DNA of 22,653 nt from an uncultured Collinsella sp. (GTDB lineage Bacteria; Actinomycetota; Coriobacteriia; Coriobacteriales; Coriobacteriaceae), in the NCBI GenBank assembly GCA_900543505.1, contig UQSB01000037.1, positions 1 through 22,653 of the forward strand, read 5' to 3'. Shown here piece by piece: positions 1-6,168 of the stretch. The position numbers and the translations under genes are program-made. Below the pieces are notes generated by a model, which saw nothing but the letters and a program-made list of their open reading frames with translations, had not been told where the DNA came from and searched no databases. Positions within the stretch are counted from its first letter, which is position 1; each line of letters opens with the position of its first letter.

Positions 1-346
1 GGGGGAGACCGACGGGCGCGAGGTGCCCGGCGGCGCGGGCGAGCCGGCCGGCGGTGCCGGTCCTGCCGTTGAGCGGCCCGGTGCCGGGTCCGCGACGGAT
101 CCCGTCCTAAAGCCCGCGGCTGCGACGCCCAAGACAATCACGACAACCAAAACGACCGTGACCAAGACCATGGCGTCCACGCCATCCAAGGCCAAGACTG
201 CTGGCGTCTCCACCGTCACGCTCCCCAAGACCGCCGACGGCAACTGGATCGCCGCCTCCCTGGCGCTATTCCTGCTGGGAACAGCGCTTGTGTTTGTTAA
301 CGTCGTGATTGCGGTTCTAGGTAGGCCAAAGCGTAACGGCGATTGA
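1..346 (+). CDS. 3' end of a cell-wall-anchored surface protein (partial)
   Basis: The frame is open to the left edge of the window, so this is the C-terminal part of a longer protein; no start should be assigned. Visible in order are a Gly/Ala/Pro-rich stretch, a Thr/Lys-rich low-complexity stalk, the sequence LPKTAD (from base 221), a hydrophobic segment of about 23 residues, and a short basic tail (RPKRNGD). This is the layout of a sortase cell-wall sorting signal. The motif has Ala where LPxTG has Gly, so it is either a variant recognised by a dedicated sortase or a decayed signal. The function of the missing N-terminal part cannot be told. The reading as an exported, wall-attached protein is fairly secure. 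Confidence 0.7.
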   Translation, partial: GETDGREVPGGAGEPAGGAGPAVERPGAGSATDPVLKPAAATPKTITTTKTTVTKTMASTPSKAKTAGVSTVTLPKTADGNWIAASLALFLLGTALVFVNVVIAVLGRPKRNGD

Positions 347-399
347 CCGAAGTGCCATACACTTTCTAGGTAGGGGCAATTGCAACGTGTATGACGCAT

Positions 400-601
400 A
401 GCAGGGGCGCGCCGGCTATTCAAAGAAGCTCGGAAGCCTCTATGCGTCTGTGCAAAAGCGCGTGAACGAGCTCATCTCTTGAGCCCCCAAGAAATTCGCG
501 AGCGCATCAACTCGGGCGTGGTCACTCTGCTGGCCGCGCCCCTCTGCATCGCGCTGCTGCTGGTTTTACCATTTCTGATTTGGGATAGGCACCTTCGCTA
601 G
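400..601 (+). pseudogene. Remnant of a small membrane-protein 3' end
   Basis: Two plus-strand frames each read protein-like for a part of this stretch. One encodes YSKKLGSLYASVQKRVNELIS and stops near 481. The other, shifted by one base, continues with SPQEIRERINSGVV, a hydrophobic segment rich in Leu/Ala and a basic tail ending at the stop at 599-601. Joined, they would make an amphipathic helix followed by a membrane anchor, as at the C-terminus of some sortases or other membrane proteins. No start codon with a ribosome binding site is seen. I read this as a frameshifted, truncated relic; the family assignment is a guess. Confidence 0.25.
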
Positions 602-1239
602 CTCCATGCAAGTGAATTGTGGTCCCACGTGGATTCTTTGGGCCCGATCGCGAGCGCGGGCCCGAAGGCTGTAGTAGCTGGCCCATGCCTGGCGCGACGG
701 ATCGCAGACGCTTTCCTGGCTGCCGCCGTCCCATAGGTGGACACGTCCATGCGCGCCTTGGCCTGGGACGAGGCGCTGGTCTGGGTTACGTGGAAGGTCG
801 TCGCGGTGCCCGCGGGGGCGTCGTTCCACGAGACGGTGAAGGTGACGCCGTTTTGGCTTGCGGTTGCGGAGTGGGCGTAGCCGGTTTGTGACGTGGTGGA
901 GATTGCGGCGGGTGTGGGGTTGGTCTGGGTGCTGAGGGATGGGGCGGGGGTGCCGGTTGCGGCGGTGGTGCCGGTATTGGTGGCGTAAGCGCTTTCCGTG
1001 TTGGCTGCGCTGGTGCCGGTGGATGTTGCGGTGCTGTCCTCTACGGTATCTGCTGTCGTGCTTGTGTTGGTGCCGTCTTCGGCCTTGCCTGCGTCGCTGC
1101 TCGTTGCGTCGGCTTGCGCCTGCTGCCCGGCGGTTTCTTGAGGCTGCATAGCTTCTGCGATGGCTGCCATAGGCAACGTCGCGCCGACCATGGACGTGCA
1201 CGCGATCGCGCAGAGCAGGTAGTAAAGGGGTCGTTTCAT
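598..1239 (-). pseudogene. Frameshifted secreted GBS-Bsp-like repeat protein
   Basis: The start at 1239 is chosen because a GAGAGG ribosome binding site lies just upstream and a clear signal peptide follows (MKRPLYYLLCAIAC..., ending near AIAEA). Then comes a Ser/Thr/Ala-rich linker and the start of a domain with NGVTFTVSWNDAPAGTATTFHVTQT, which resembles GBS Bsp-like repeats found in coriobacterial cell-wall proteins and autolysins. After ARMDV-TY the frame goes wrong. One missing base near 733 would restore WDGGSQESVCDPSRQAWASYYSL, the expected continuation. Beyond that point the sequence no longer looks like the family, so the gene is both frameshifted and truncated at its 3' end. Its promoter and signal-peptide region is duplicated at 5649-5990. 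Confidence 0.6.
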
Positions 1240-1535
1240 AGCGGAGCCTCTCGGTGAGCAGCCAATAGGGTCCGAAGGCAGCTCCAGGCCAGCACTCCGC
1301 ACATATTTTGTTGGGGATTATTTTACGGGAACCCCAGTCAACATCAGCGAACTTTCTGGGGAATGTTGGGGAGGGGAGAGGGCTGTGGATCCGCTTTAGT
1401 CCTCGGCGGGGCTGTTGCTCGTGTTGGGTTGGCTATACGCGATGCGGTAGCTTCAACATGATGTCGTCTTGCGATTCTTCGAGACTCGACACCGAGACCT
1501 TCCAGGAAAAGTCCGTGAGGTTGCTGCCTAGGTTG
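1191..1535. repeat. Left copy of ~340-bp direct repeat
   Basis: This stretch recurs at 5649-5990 in the same orientation. Bases 1204-1314 are identical to 5662-5772; the rest shows scattered substitutions. On the minus strand each copy holds the last ~35 codons of one gene, an intergenic region, and the first codons of the signal-peptide gene. The pair encloses about 4.1 kb of accessory genes. Confidence 0.85.
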
Positions 1536-1602
1536 ATTGCGGCTGACGACCGGGCAATAAGCGAGTGTCTCAACATGTTGGTCAAGCAAAATCTTTTGTT
1601 AA
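1433..1602 (-). pseudogene. 3' remnant of an unknown gene (copy 1)
   Basis: The last part of this minus-strand frame reads LTDFSWKVSVSSLEESQDDIMLKLPHRV and then stops at 1433-1435. The right copy of the repeat encodes a near-identical ending (5890-6114), which shows that the frame was once translated. Upstream of about base 1535 the two copies diverge, and an in-frame stop near 1603 prevents extension, so only the C-terminal end survives here. The parent family is not recognised. Confidence 0.45.
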
Positions 1603-1808
1603 TTTAGAACTGACATTCGATATGAATTCGTTTTGTCAGGCGATAAAGTGCGGAGCCCCATTTGTATTTATGCAGGTCAAAAGGTCTGGCTCTAGGGGGA
1701 TTTGGTGGCCCGCAAGTTGCCGATTATTTTTACTGAAAAAATTGCTGCATCTACCTGTTAAAACACAACATCTTGTGATCTCGATCAAAAAACAATACAG
1801 GATATGGA

Positions 1809-1916
1809 ATGAGTGAAGGGCTAAAATTGAAACAACGTGAAACGTCGTTTCCCCATTACAACTTAATTGTACGGAAGGAGCCGGATGGTATAGCTGTCAA
1901 AAATGAGGCCATGTAG
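1809..1916 (+). CDS. Small ORF, 35 aa, unknown
   Basis: An ATG at 1809 with AGGA six bases upstream opens a 35-codon frame. It starts MSEGLKLKQRETSF, continues PHYNLIVRKEPDGIAVKNEAM and ends at TAG 1914-1916. The residue mix is protein-like (charged and hydrophobic residues alternate), unlike random non-coding frames here, and a terminator-like hairpin follows within 25 bases. It could be a genuine small protein or peptide precursor, or the first exon-like remnant of a longer gene whose body was lost. No family is recognised. The stretch 1603-1808 before it holds no convincing gene; it includes a short TGATC-tc-GATCA inverted repeat at 1776-1787. Confidence 0.35.
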   Translation: MSEGLKLKQRETSFPHYNLIVRKEPDGIAVKNEAM

Positions 1917-1936
1917 ATGGTCGGTTTAGTTTCTTT

Positions 1937-1982
1937 AGGGGCGTGTGCGCCTGTCGGTCAATGGCAGTATGCGCCCCCTTTT
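1937..1982 (+). terminator. Terminator-like hairpin after the small ORF
   Basis: GGGGCG (1938-1943) pairs with CGCCCC (1972-1977), with an inner hairpin CTGTC/GGCAG, followed by four T. It lies 20 bases after the stop of the small ORF. The T run is short, so efficiency is uncertain. Confidence 0.45.
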
Positions 1983-2096
1983 GCCCAAATCATTTACAAA
2001 TAGCTTTTCTTCAGCAACCTGACACTTGCGTGGCAGGACGGTTAAGTTTGCCAAAAATTGCGAAGGATGGCTTTGATTCTTGGAGGTGCGTAATTA

Positions 2097-2609
2097 TTGG
2101 TCAGTAACTGTTTTGATGATTTGCTCGGGAAGATCTCTGCTTACGATTTCTTTAACGTGCTCATACCGGGTGCGCTCGTAACATACTCCATAAGCGAGAT
2201 GCCGTTGGGTTGTTATGTTGACAGCTCCGATTGGCTGGCGTTGTTTGTGATGAGTTATGTTCTCGGCCTCATTGCTTCGCGAATTGGTTCTCTCTGTATT
2301 GAGCCGTTGGTTCGCAACCTGAAACCTATCAGAAAACGGGACTATTCTGCCTTTGCGTATGCTCAGAAAAACGACCCAAAGGTCGAGCAACTCTTAATGA
2401 TTTCAAACATGTATCGCAGCCTGGCGGGGGCCGGTGTCCTGCTCGTCATTATTCTGCTTGCATCATTGTTGCCGGAATCTCATCGGCTTCCAGCGGCGCT
2501 GTGCTCTTTTATCGCCTTATTTATTGCCTCCTGGATCAAACAGGAGCGGTATGTAGAAAAGCGAATCAACTTCAATCTTGAGGAACGTGATAAGCATGAG
2601 CGAGATTAA
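2097..2609 (+). CDS. Small multi-pass membrane protein, partner of MBL-fold gene
   Basis: The TTG at 2097 is the only usable start because a stop codon lies just upstream; GGAGG at 2082-2086 precedes it by ten bases. The 170-residue protein begins with an amphipathic stretch (LLGKISAYDFFNVLIPGALVTYSI), a style common among small membrane proteins of unknown role in accessory loci. It has about four hydrophobic segments (near residues 20-35, 45-63, 110-125 and 130-147) and a charged C-terminal tail. Its end overlaps the start of the next gene by 14 bases, so the two are probably co-translated. Function is unknown. I infer that it anchors or is controlled by the hydrolase encoded next. Confidence 0.7.
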   Translation: MVSNCFDDLLGKISAYDFFNVLIPGALVTYSISEMPLGCYVDSSDWLALFVMSYVLGLIASRIGSLCIEPLVRNLKPIRKRDYSAFAYAQKNDPKVEQLLMISNMYRSLAGAGVLLVIILLASLLPESHRLPAALCSFIALFIASWIKQERYVEKRINFNLEERDKHERD

Positions 2610-3495
2610 GTCCCTGTCCGTTGGCAACGGCGACATGTTTTATGTCAACCACAATTCTGATAACTTCAGCATGATCGATTGCAATATTACCGATGAGCGT
2701 AAGTCGGAAATCCTTGATGAGGTCAAAAAGCACGCAGGGAAAAAGGGCGTCGTTCGTTTTATCAGTACGCACCCGGACCAAGATCATATTCAGGGTATTG
2801 AGTATCTTGATGAGCTTAAGCTCATTCCGAATTTTTATTGCGTCGACAATAATGTCTCCAAGTCCACGGAGACCGAGAGTTTTAAAAAGTACAAAGAGCT
2901 GAAGGGCTCGCCGTGCGCTTACAAAATATACAAGGGGTGTAAGCGCAAATGGATGAACGTTTCTGATGGTGAGCGCGGTTCTGCTGGGATTAGCGTCCTC
3001 TGGCCCGATGTGAATAATGAGACCTTCCGGGATGCTTTGCGGGATGCCGAAAGCTCTGATAAACCCAATAATATTAGTCCTGCGATTGTCTACTCTCTTG
3101 AGGAAGGAGTCCGTGCGCTTTGGCTTGGTGACATGGAGAATGACTACATGGTGGCGATTGAAGACGACATCGCACTTTCGCCTGTGGACATTCTTTTTGC
3201 ACCGCATCATGGACGGAAGTCTGGTCGCGTCCCTAAGACATGGCTGGATAAGTTGGAGCCTCGGTTGATTGTTGTAGGAGAAGCCCCGTCAGACGAGCTT
3301 GATTATTACTCGAATTACAACACTCTGACACAGAACAGCGCTGGCGACATTTTGTTCTGTTGCGAGGCCGGTAAGACTCACGTTTACGTTGGATCTCCTT
3401 CTTATAGCGTCAATTTCTTGGGTGAAGACCCTAATGCTCCGCGAGTGAAGGGTGCGCTGCGTTATTTGGGCTCTTTTGATTGTGGTGACCGTTAG
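2596..3495 (+). CDS. Metallo-beta-lactamase-fold hydrolase (ComEC-type)
   Basis: The ATG at 2596 has GAGGAA ten bases upstream inside the preceding gene, and the protein has 299 residues. Metal-binding motifs of the MBL fold are clear: T-H59-P-D-Q-D63-H64 near the N-terminus, G-D179 in the middle, and APHH (H204-H205) followed by G. The overall layout resembles the stand-alone hydrolase domain related to the C-terminal part of ComEC (COG2333), whose members often cut nucleic acids or nucleotides. There is no signal peptide or membrane segment, so it acts in the cytoplasm, possibly at the membrane with the 2097 product. Its substrate cannot be told. The pairing with a membrane protein in an accessory island suggests, but does not show, a defence role. 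Confidence 0.8.
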   Translation: MSEIKSLSVGNGDMFYVNHNSDNFSMIDCNITDERKSEILDEVKKHAGKKGVVRFISTHPDQDHIQGIEYLDELKLIPNFYCVDNNVSKSTETESFKKYKELKGSPCAYKIYKGCKRKWMNVSDGERGSAGISVLWPDVNNETFRDALRDAESSDKPNNISPAIVYSLEEGVRALWLGDMENDYMVAIEDDIALSPVDILFAPHHGRKSGRVPKTWLDKLEPRLIVVGEAPSDELDYYSNYNTLTQNSAGDILFCCEAGKTHVYVGSPSYSVNFLGEDPNAPRVKGALRYLGSFDCGDR

Positions 3496-3520
3496 TCCTG
3501 CTGTCGTTTCGTTCATTCGT

Positions 3521-3661
3521 GGCCTGCCCACGCTTTTACCGGACAGGCCTAGATGTGTCCTTTCATCTCATTGAGATGGTGCAGGATATTGTCCTGTGAT
3601 ACAAAAGCTCTACGGGAGCTTTAAGGGTGACGCTTTCGACAAGAGAGTGTTGCCCTTTTTT
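3521..3661 (+). other. Run of five hairpins ending in a terminator
   Basis: Five stem-loops follow one another: GGCCTG/CAGGCC (3521-3549), CATCTC/GAGATG (3564-3578), CAGGA/TCCTG (3582-3596), AAAGCTC/GAGCTTT (3604-3622), and the terminator stem 3623-3657. Such a density in 140 bases directly after the MBL-fold gene suggests a structured 3' UTR or a small RNA. Confidence 0.45.
3623..3661 (+). terminator. Rho-independent terminator of the membrane protein/MBL pair
   Basis: AAGGGTGAC (3623-3631) pairs over nine positions with GTTGCCCTT (3649-3657), using two G-U pairs, and is followed by a run of T to 3661. Confidence 0.7.
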
Positions 3662-3740
3662 CATGAGTGTAATGATGTGTATTTAGGCGTTTTGTTAATA
3701 GGGTTACGCGGGATGCCCTGGAATGCCTCGGCGGTTGAGC

Positions 3741-4052
3741 TTAGATTTGAGGCACCGTAAAAGACGTTACCGTGCGGGGAATGTTATGTGCTGTCAACGA
3801 TGTCGCTCTCTCGCACCGTGAACATGCGGAAAACGGCAAGAGCCAGCTGGCGTAGATACCCGTCCCGTACGCTAAAGACGCTTCCAATGAATCACCCTGC
3901 TTGCCGGGTAGATCATGGTAGTAGCTGGCTGCGTTTATATAGAGGCGTTCGTCCGTCAGCTTACCAATGTACGCCTCTTTGGGTGCGAACTTCAGTGTCC
4001 CAAAGCTCTTTCGCCTGGGTGTGCGGGGCGACCAGAAAGCCAGGTGGGTCAA
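3741..4052 (-). pseudogene. Broken gene of unknown family
   Basis: The minus-strand frame reads LKFAPKEAYIGKLTDERLYINAASYYHDLPGKQGD in its first half, which looks like the N-terminal part of a family of cytoplasmic proteins of unknown function often seen in accessory regions. After about base 3870 the protein-like reading moves to another frame (VFRMFTVRESDIVDS), which ends at a stop after about 10 more codons. This points to a frameshift plus truncation. No ribosome binding site is clear at the 5' end. I regard it as a relic; the family resemblance is from memory and not certain. The rest of 3662-4185 shows no other gene. Confidence 0.35.
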
Positions 4053-4185
4053 CGGTCCTGCTGTGTGCGCTTCGTTTTTTGTCCGCGCCAGTGCTTACAC
4101 TTTTGAAAAAACGGCACGAGGGCTTCTGTCACATATCTCATGCTGTAGACACATCGGCAAGTTCAGAGTTGAAGGCGAGGTGATT

Positions 4186-4413
4186 ATGAAAGGTAGAAAT
4201 CAGCACATTACGAAGCGTTCGGATGGCAATTGGCAGGTTAAGGGCGAAGGGGCATGTCGCGCTTCTTTCGTTACGACAACGCAGAGCGAGGCAATAAAGC
4301 TCGGTCGACGCATCTGCTCCAATCAAGAGTCGGAGTTGATCATCCATCGTCGTGACGGCAGAATCCGCGCAAGGGATTCCCATGGCCACGACCCCTTCCC
4401 ACCGAGGGGATAA
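4186..4413 (+). CDS. DUF2188 domain protein
   Basis: The ATG at 4186 follows GAGG at 4176-4179 with good spacing and opens a 75-residue frame. The whole product fits the small DUF2188 family: an N-terminal NQHITKRSDGNWQVKGEG strand-turn-strand part, a central TTTQSEAIKLGRRIC helix, and the conserved ending ELIIHRRDGRIRARDSHGHDPFPP. Members are short cytoplasmic proteins of unknown function, common in mobile and accessory regions. It stands alone here. After the stop come two hairpins that share bases and so exclude each other (GTCGGC/GCCGAC at 4417-4433 and GACAACGG/CCGTTGTC at 4431-4461), without a T run. Confidence 0.8.
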   Translation: MKGRNQHITKRSDGNWQVKGEGACRASFVTTTQSEAIKLGRRICSNQESELIIHRRDGRIRARDSHGHDPFPPRG

Positions 4414-4610
4414 GGGGTCGGCTCCATGCCGACAACGGCCCGTTATATCGCGTCCGTTGTCGCTAAGTGACTTCTTCATTGTGGCGAAATACGAGCTTGG
4501 GGCTATTTTACCTGAATTGGTTGTTTGGTCTCTTCAAAGGGTTGATTTGGGGGATTCGTGGTATTGGATTGACGGACCCCGAGTTCTCCCTTAAAGTAAT
4601 CGTTGTGATG

Positions 4611-4680
4611 AGGCCTTGCGACGGTACGTCCGGCTTGGTCCGTGGGAACCGCCGAAAGGCGGTTTTCGCGTTTAAGGGGT
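4611..4680 (+). ncRNA. Candidate abiF-type structured RNA upstream of the Abi_2 gene
   Basis: The last ~70 bases before the Abi_2 gene can fold compactly. An outer stem pairs CCTTGCGA (4614-4621) with TCGC (4666-4669) and AAGG (4674-4677), leaving a GTTT bulge. Inside are a short CGG/CCG hairpin (4622-4632) and a seven-pair stem AACCGCC/GGCGGTT with a GAAA loop (4647-4664). A conserved RNA called the abiF motif is known upstream of Abi_2-domain genes, and AbiF proteins have been reported to work with such an RNA as antitoxin. Position and fold fit, but I have not matched it to the motif model. The hairpin could also simply be a terminator or a leader element. Confidence 0.45.
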
Positions 4681-4684
4681 CCTA

Positions 4685-5617
4685 ATGGATAAACCATTTA
4701 AATCTATTGATGAGCAGATTGCTATTCTTGAAAGCCGTGGACTCGAATGCGATAACAATACTCGTTTAGTTTTGGAGCGCGAGGGATACTATCCGGTTAT
4801 TAACGGTTACAAGGATTTATTTCTCGACCAGCGCGGAGATTCTTGCCACGAGCTATTCGTAAAAGGTACGAAGTTTTCTGATATATATCGTTTATTCGAA
4901 TTTGACCGTTCATTGCGTCTGCTCATGTTTGAGTACTTTAACAAGGCGGAAGCGATTCTTAAAACTGTCTGTTCTTATCGTTTCGCAATGGCCCATAAAG
5001 ATAGCCCGGAAGCATACCTGGATAGAAGATCTTACCGTGCTGATGCTGGTTATCGAAAAAAGATCGACACGCTCATTTGTGATTTCGAGAAGGTGCTATG
5101 TAGGTCTCAAAAATGGAAAAGCGATTATAAAAGGGACTATATTCGGCATTATGAGAATAATCACGATAATACGCCGGTATGGATTCTTATGAATTATTTG
5201 ATGCTTGGTCAGGCATTCAAGTTCTACGAGTTTCAGCCAGAAAGCATGAGAAATTCCATTGCCAAGTCGTTTTCCGATCTCTATTCTGAGACCCATGAAG
5301 TCGATAAGCGCATCAGCCCACGTAGGCTAAGACTTGCATATGATCACATTAAAGATTTTCGAAATATCTGTGCGCATGACGAGCGTCTATTCTGCGCCAG
5401 GGTATCTCCGTCTCACGATGTCAATCTAGTAGGGGTTTTAAGCGATCTTGAGCTAGTGCTGACTGAGGATGACTATAAGATTTTACGCCGAAATATACTG
5501 CTTGATGCACTTAAGTTGAGCGACGAGCTCAGCAACGATGCCAGCGCAAAAGTGCTTTTCGCTATGGGCGTTAACGATTTGCCGAGCGTGTTTCCTAAGG
5601 AAATATTGGGGTCGTAA
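4685..5617 (+). CDS. Abi_2 family abortive infection protein (AbiD/AbiF type)
   Basis: The ATG at 4685 follows AAGGGG at 4674-4679. The 310-residue protein has the features of the Abi_2 family (PF07751): an N-terminal SIDEQIAILESRGL segment, the FDRSLRLLMFEYFNKAEAILKTVCSYRFA helix region, and the HEPN-type motif R226-N-I-C-A-H231 within RNICAHDERLF. HEPN Rx4-6H residues are the usual RNase active site, so it probably cleaves RNA when triggered, causing dormancy or cell death during phage infection. Known relatives protect lactococci, and AbiF is considered related to the ancestor of Cas13. The gene is AT-richer than the operon downstream, as expected for acquired defence genes, and a structured RNA precedes it. 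Full length, no damage seen. Confidence 0.88.
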   Translation: MDKPFKSIDEQIAILESRGLECDNNTRLVLEREGYYPVINGYKDLFLDQRGDSCHELFVKGTKFSDIYRLFEFDRSLRLLMFEYFNKAEAILKTVCSYRFAMAHKDSPEAYLDRRSYRADAGYRKKIDTLICDFEKVLCRSQKWKSDYKRDYIRHYENNHDNTPVWILMNYLMLGQAFKFYEFQPESMRNSIAKSFSDLYSETHEVDKRISPRRLRLAYDHIKDFRNICAHDERLFCARVSPSHDVNLVGVLSDLELVLTEDDYKILRRNILLDALKLSDELSNDASAKVLFAMGVNDLPSVFPKEILGS

Positions 5618-5648
5618 TCGACGCGAGCGATGAATTTACCCTACAAGT

Positions 5649-5990
5649 TGGATGCGCATGAGATCGCGCAGAGCAGGTAGTAAAGGGGTCGTTTCATAGC
5701 GGAGCCTCTCGGTGAGCAGCCAATAGGGTCCGAAGGCAGCTCCAGGCCAGCACTCCGCACATATTTTGTTGAGGTTTATTTTACGGGAACACCAGTCAAC
5801 ATCAGCGAGCTTTCTGGGGAATGTTGGGGAGGGGACGGATGGTGGGCCCGCTTTGGTCCCCGGCGGCGCTCTGACCCGTGCTGGGTTGACTATACGCGAT
5901 GCGGCAGCTTCAACATGAGGCCGTCTTGCGCCTCTTCGAGACTTGTTACCGAGACCTTCCAGGAAAAGCCAGTGAGGCTGTTGCTCAGGT
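5649..5990. repeat. Right copy of ~340-bp direct repeat
   Basis: Same orientation as 1191-1535, with 5662-5772 identical to 1204-1314. On the minus strand it starts the signal-peptide gene again (MKRPLYYLLCAIS from the ATG at 5697), but that copy meets a stop after about 18 codons, so it is only a stub. The upstream part carries the 3' end of the second unknown gene. Confidence 0.85.
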
Positions 5991-6114
5991 CAAGCTCTGC
6001 ATGGGCGTATTCTTCGATTTTGTAGTCTTGGTTTTTCGCCGGGTTTCTTAATTGAAGGCATTTGATCCGGGGAGCGTAAAACAACAGTTTCAAATATTGT
6101 CGCTTCCTGTTCAA
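5890..6114 (-). pseudogene. 3' remnant of an unknown gene (copy 2)
   Basis: This minus-strand frame ends LTGFSWKVSVTSLEEAQDGLMLKLPHRV, nearly the same as the relic at 1433-1602. Here more of the gene is left (about 74 codons), including the protein-like YLKLLFYAPRIKCLQLRNPAKNQDYKIEEYAHAEL. The only possible start is a TTG at 6114 without a clear ribosome binding site, and a stop lies two codons further upstream, so the 5' part is missing. Family not recognised. A short intact protein cannot be fully excluded. Confidence 0.4.
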
Positions 6115-6168
6115 TTTTGTCTATCTACAATTAATCGCAAGCGTATGACTTGAGGAGATTGTTTACAG

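Noticed and set aside
1565..1816. 83-codon plus-strand frame
   Set aside because: Poor residue composition, no ribosome binding site, and it overlaps the better small ORF at its end.
1885..1893. AAGGAG followed by ATG-GTA-TAG
   Set aside because: A good ribosome binding site, but it opens only two codons and lies inside the better-supported small ORF frame.
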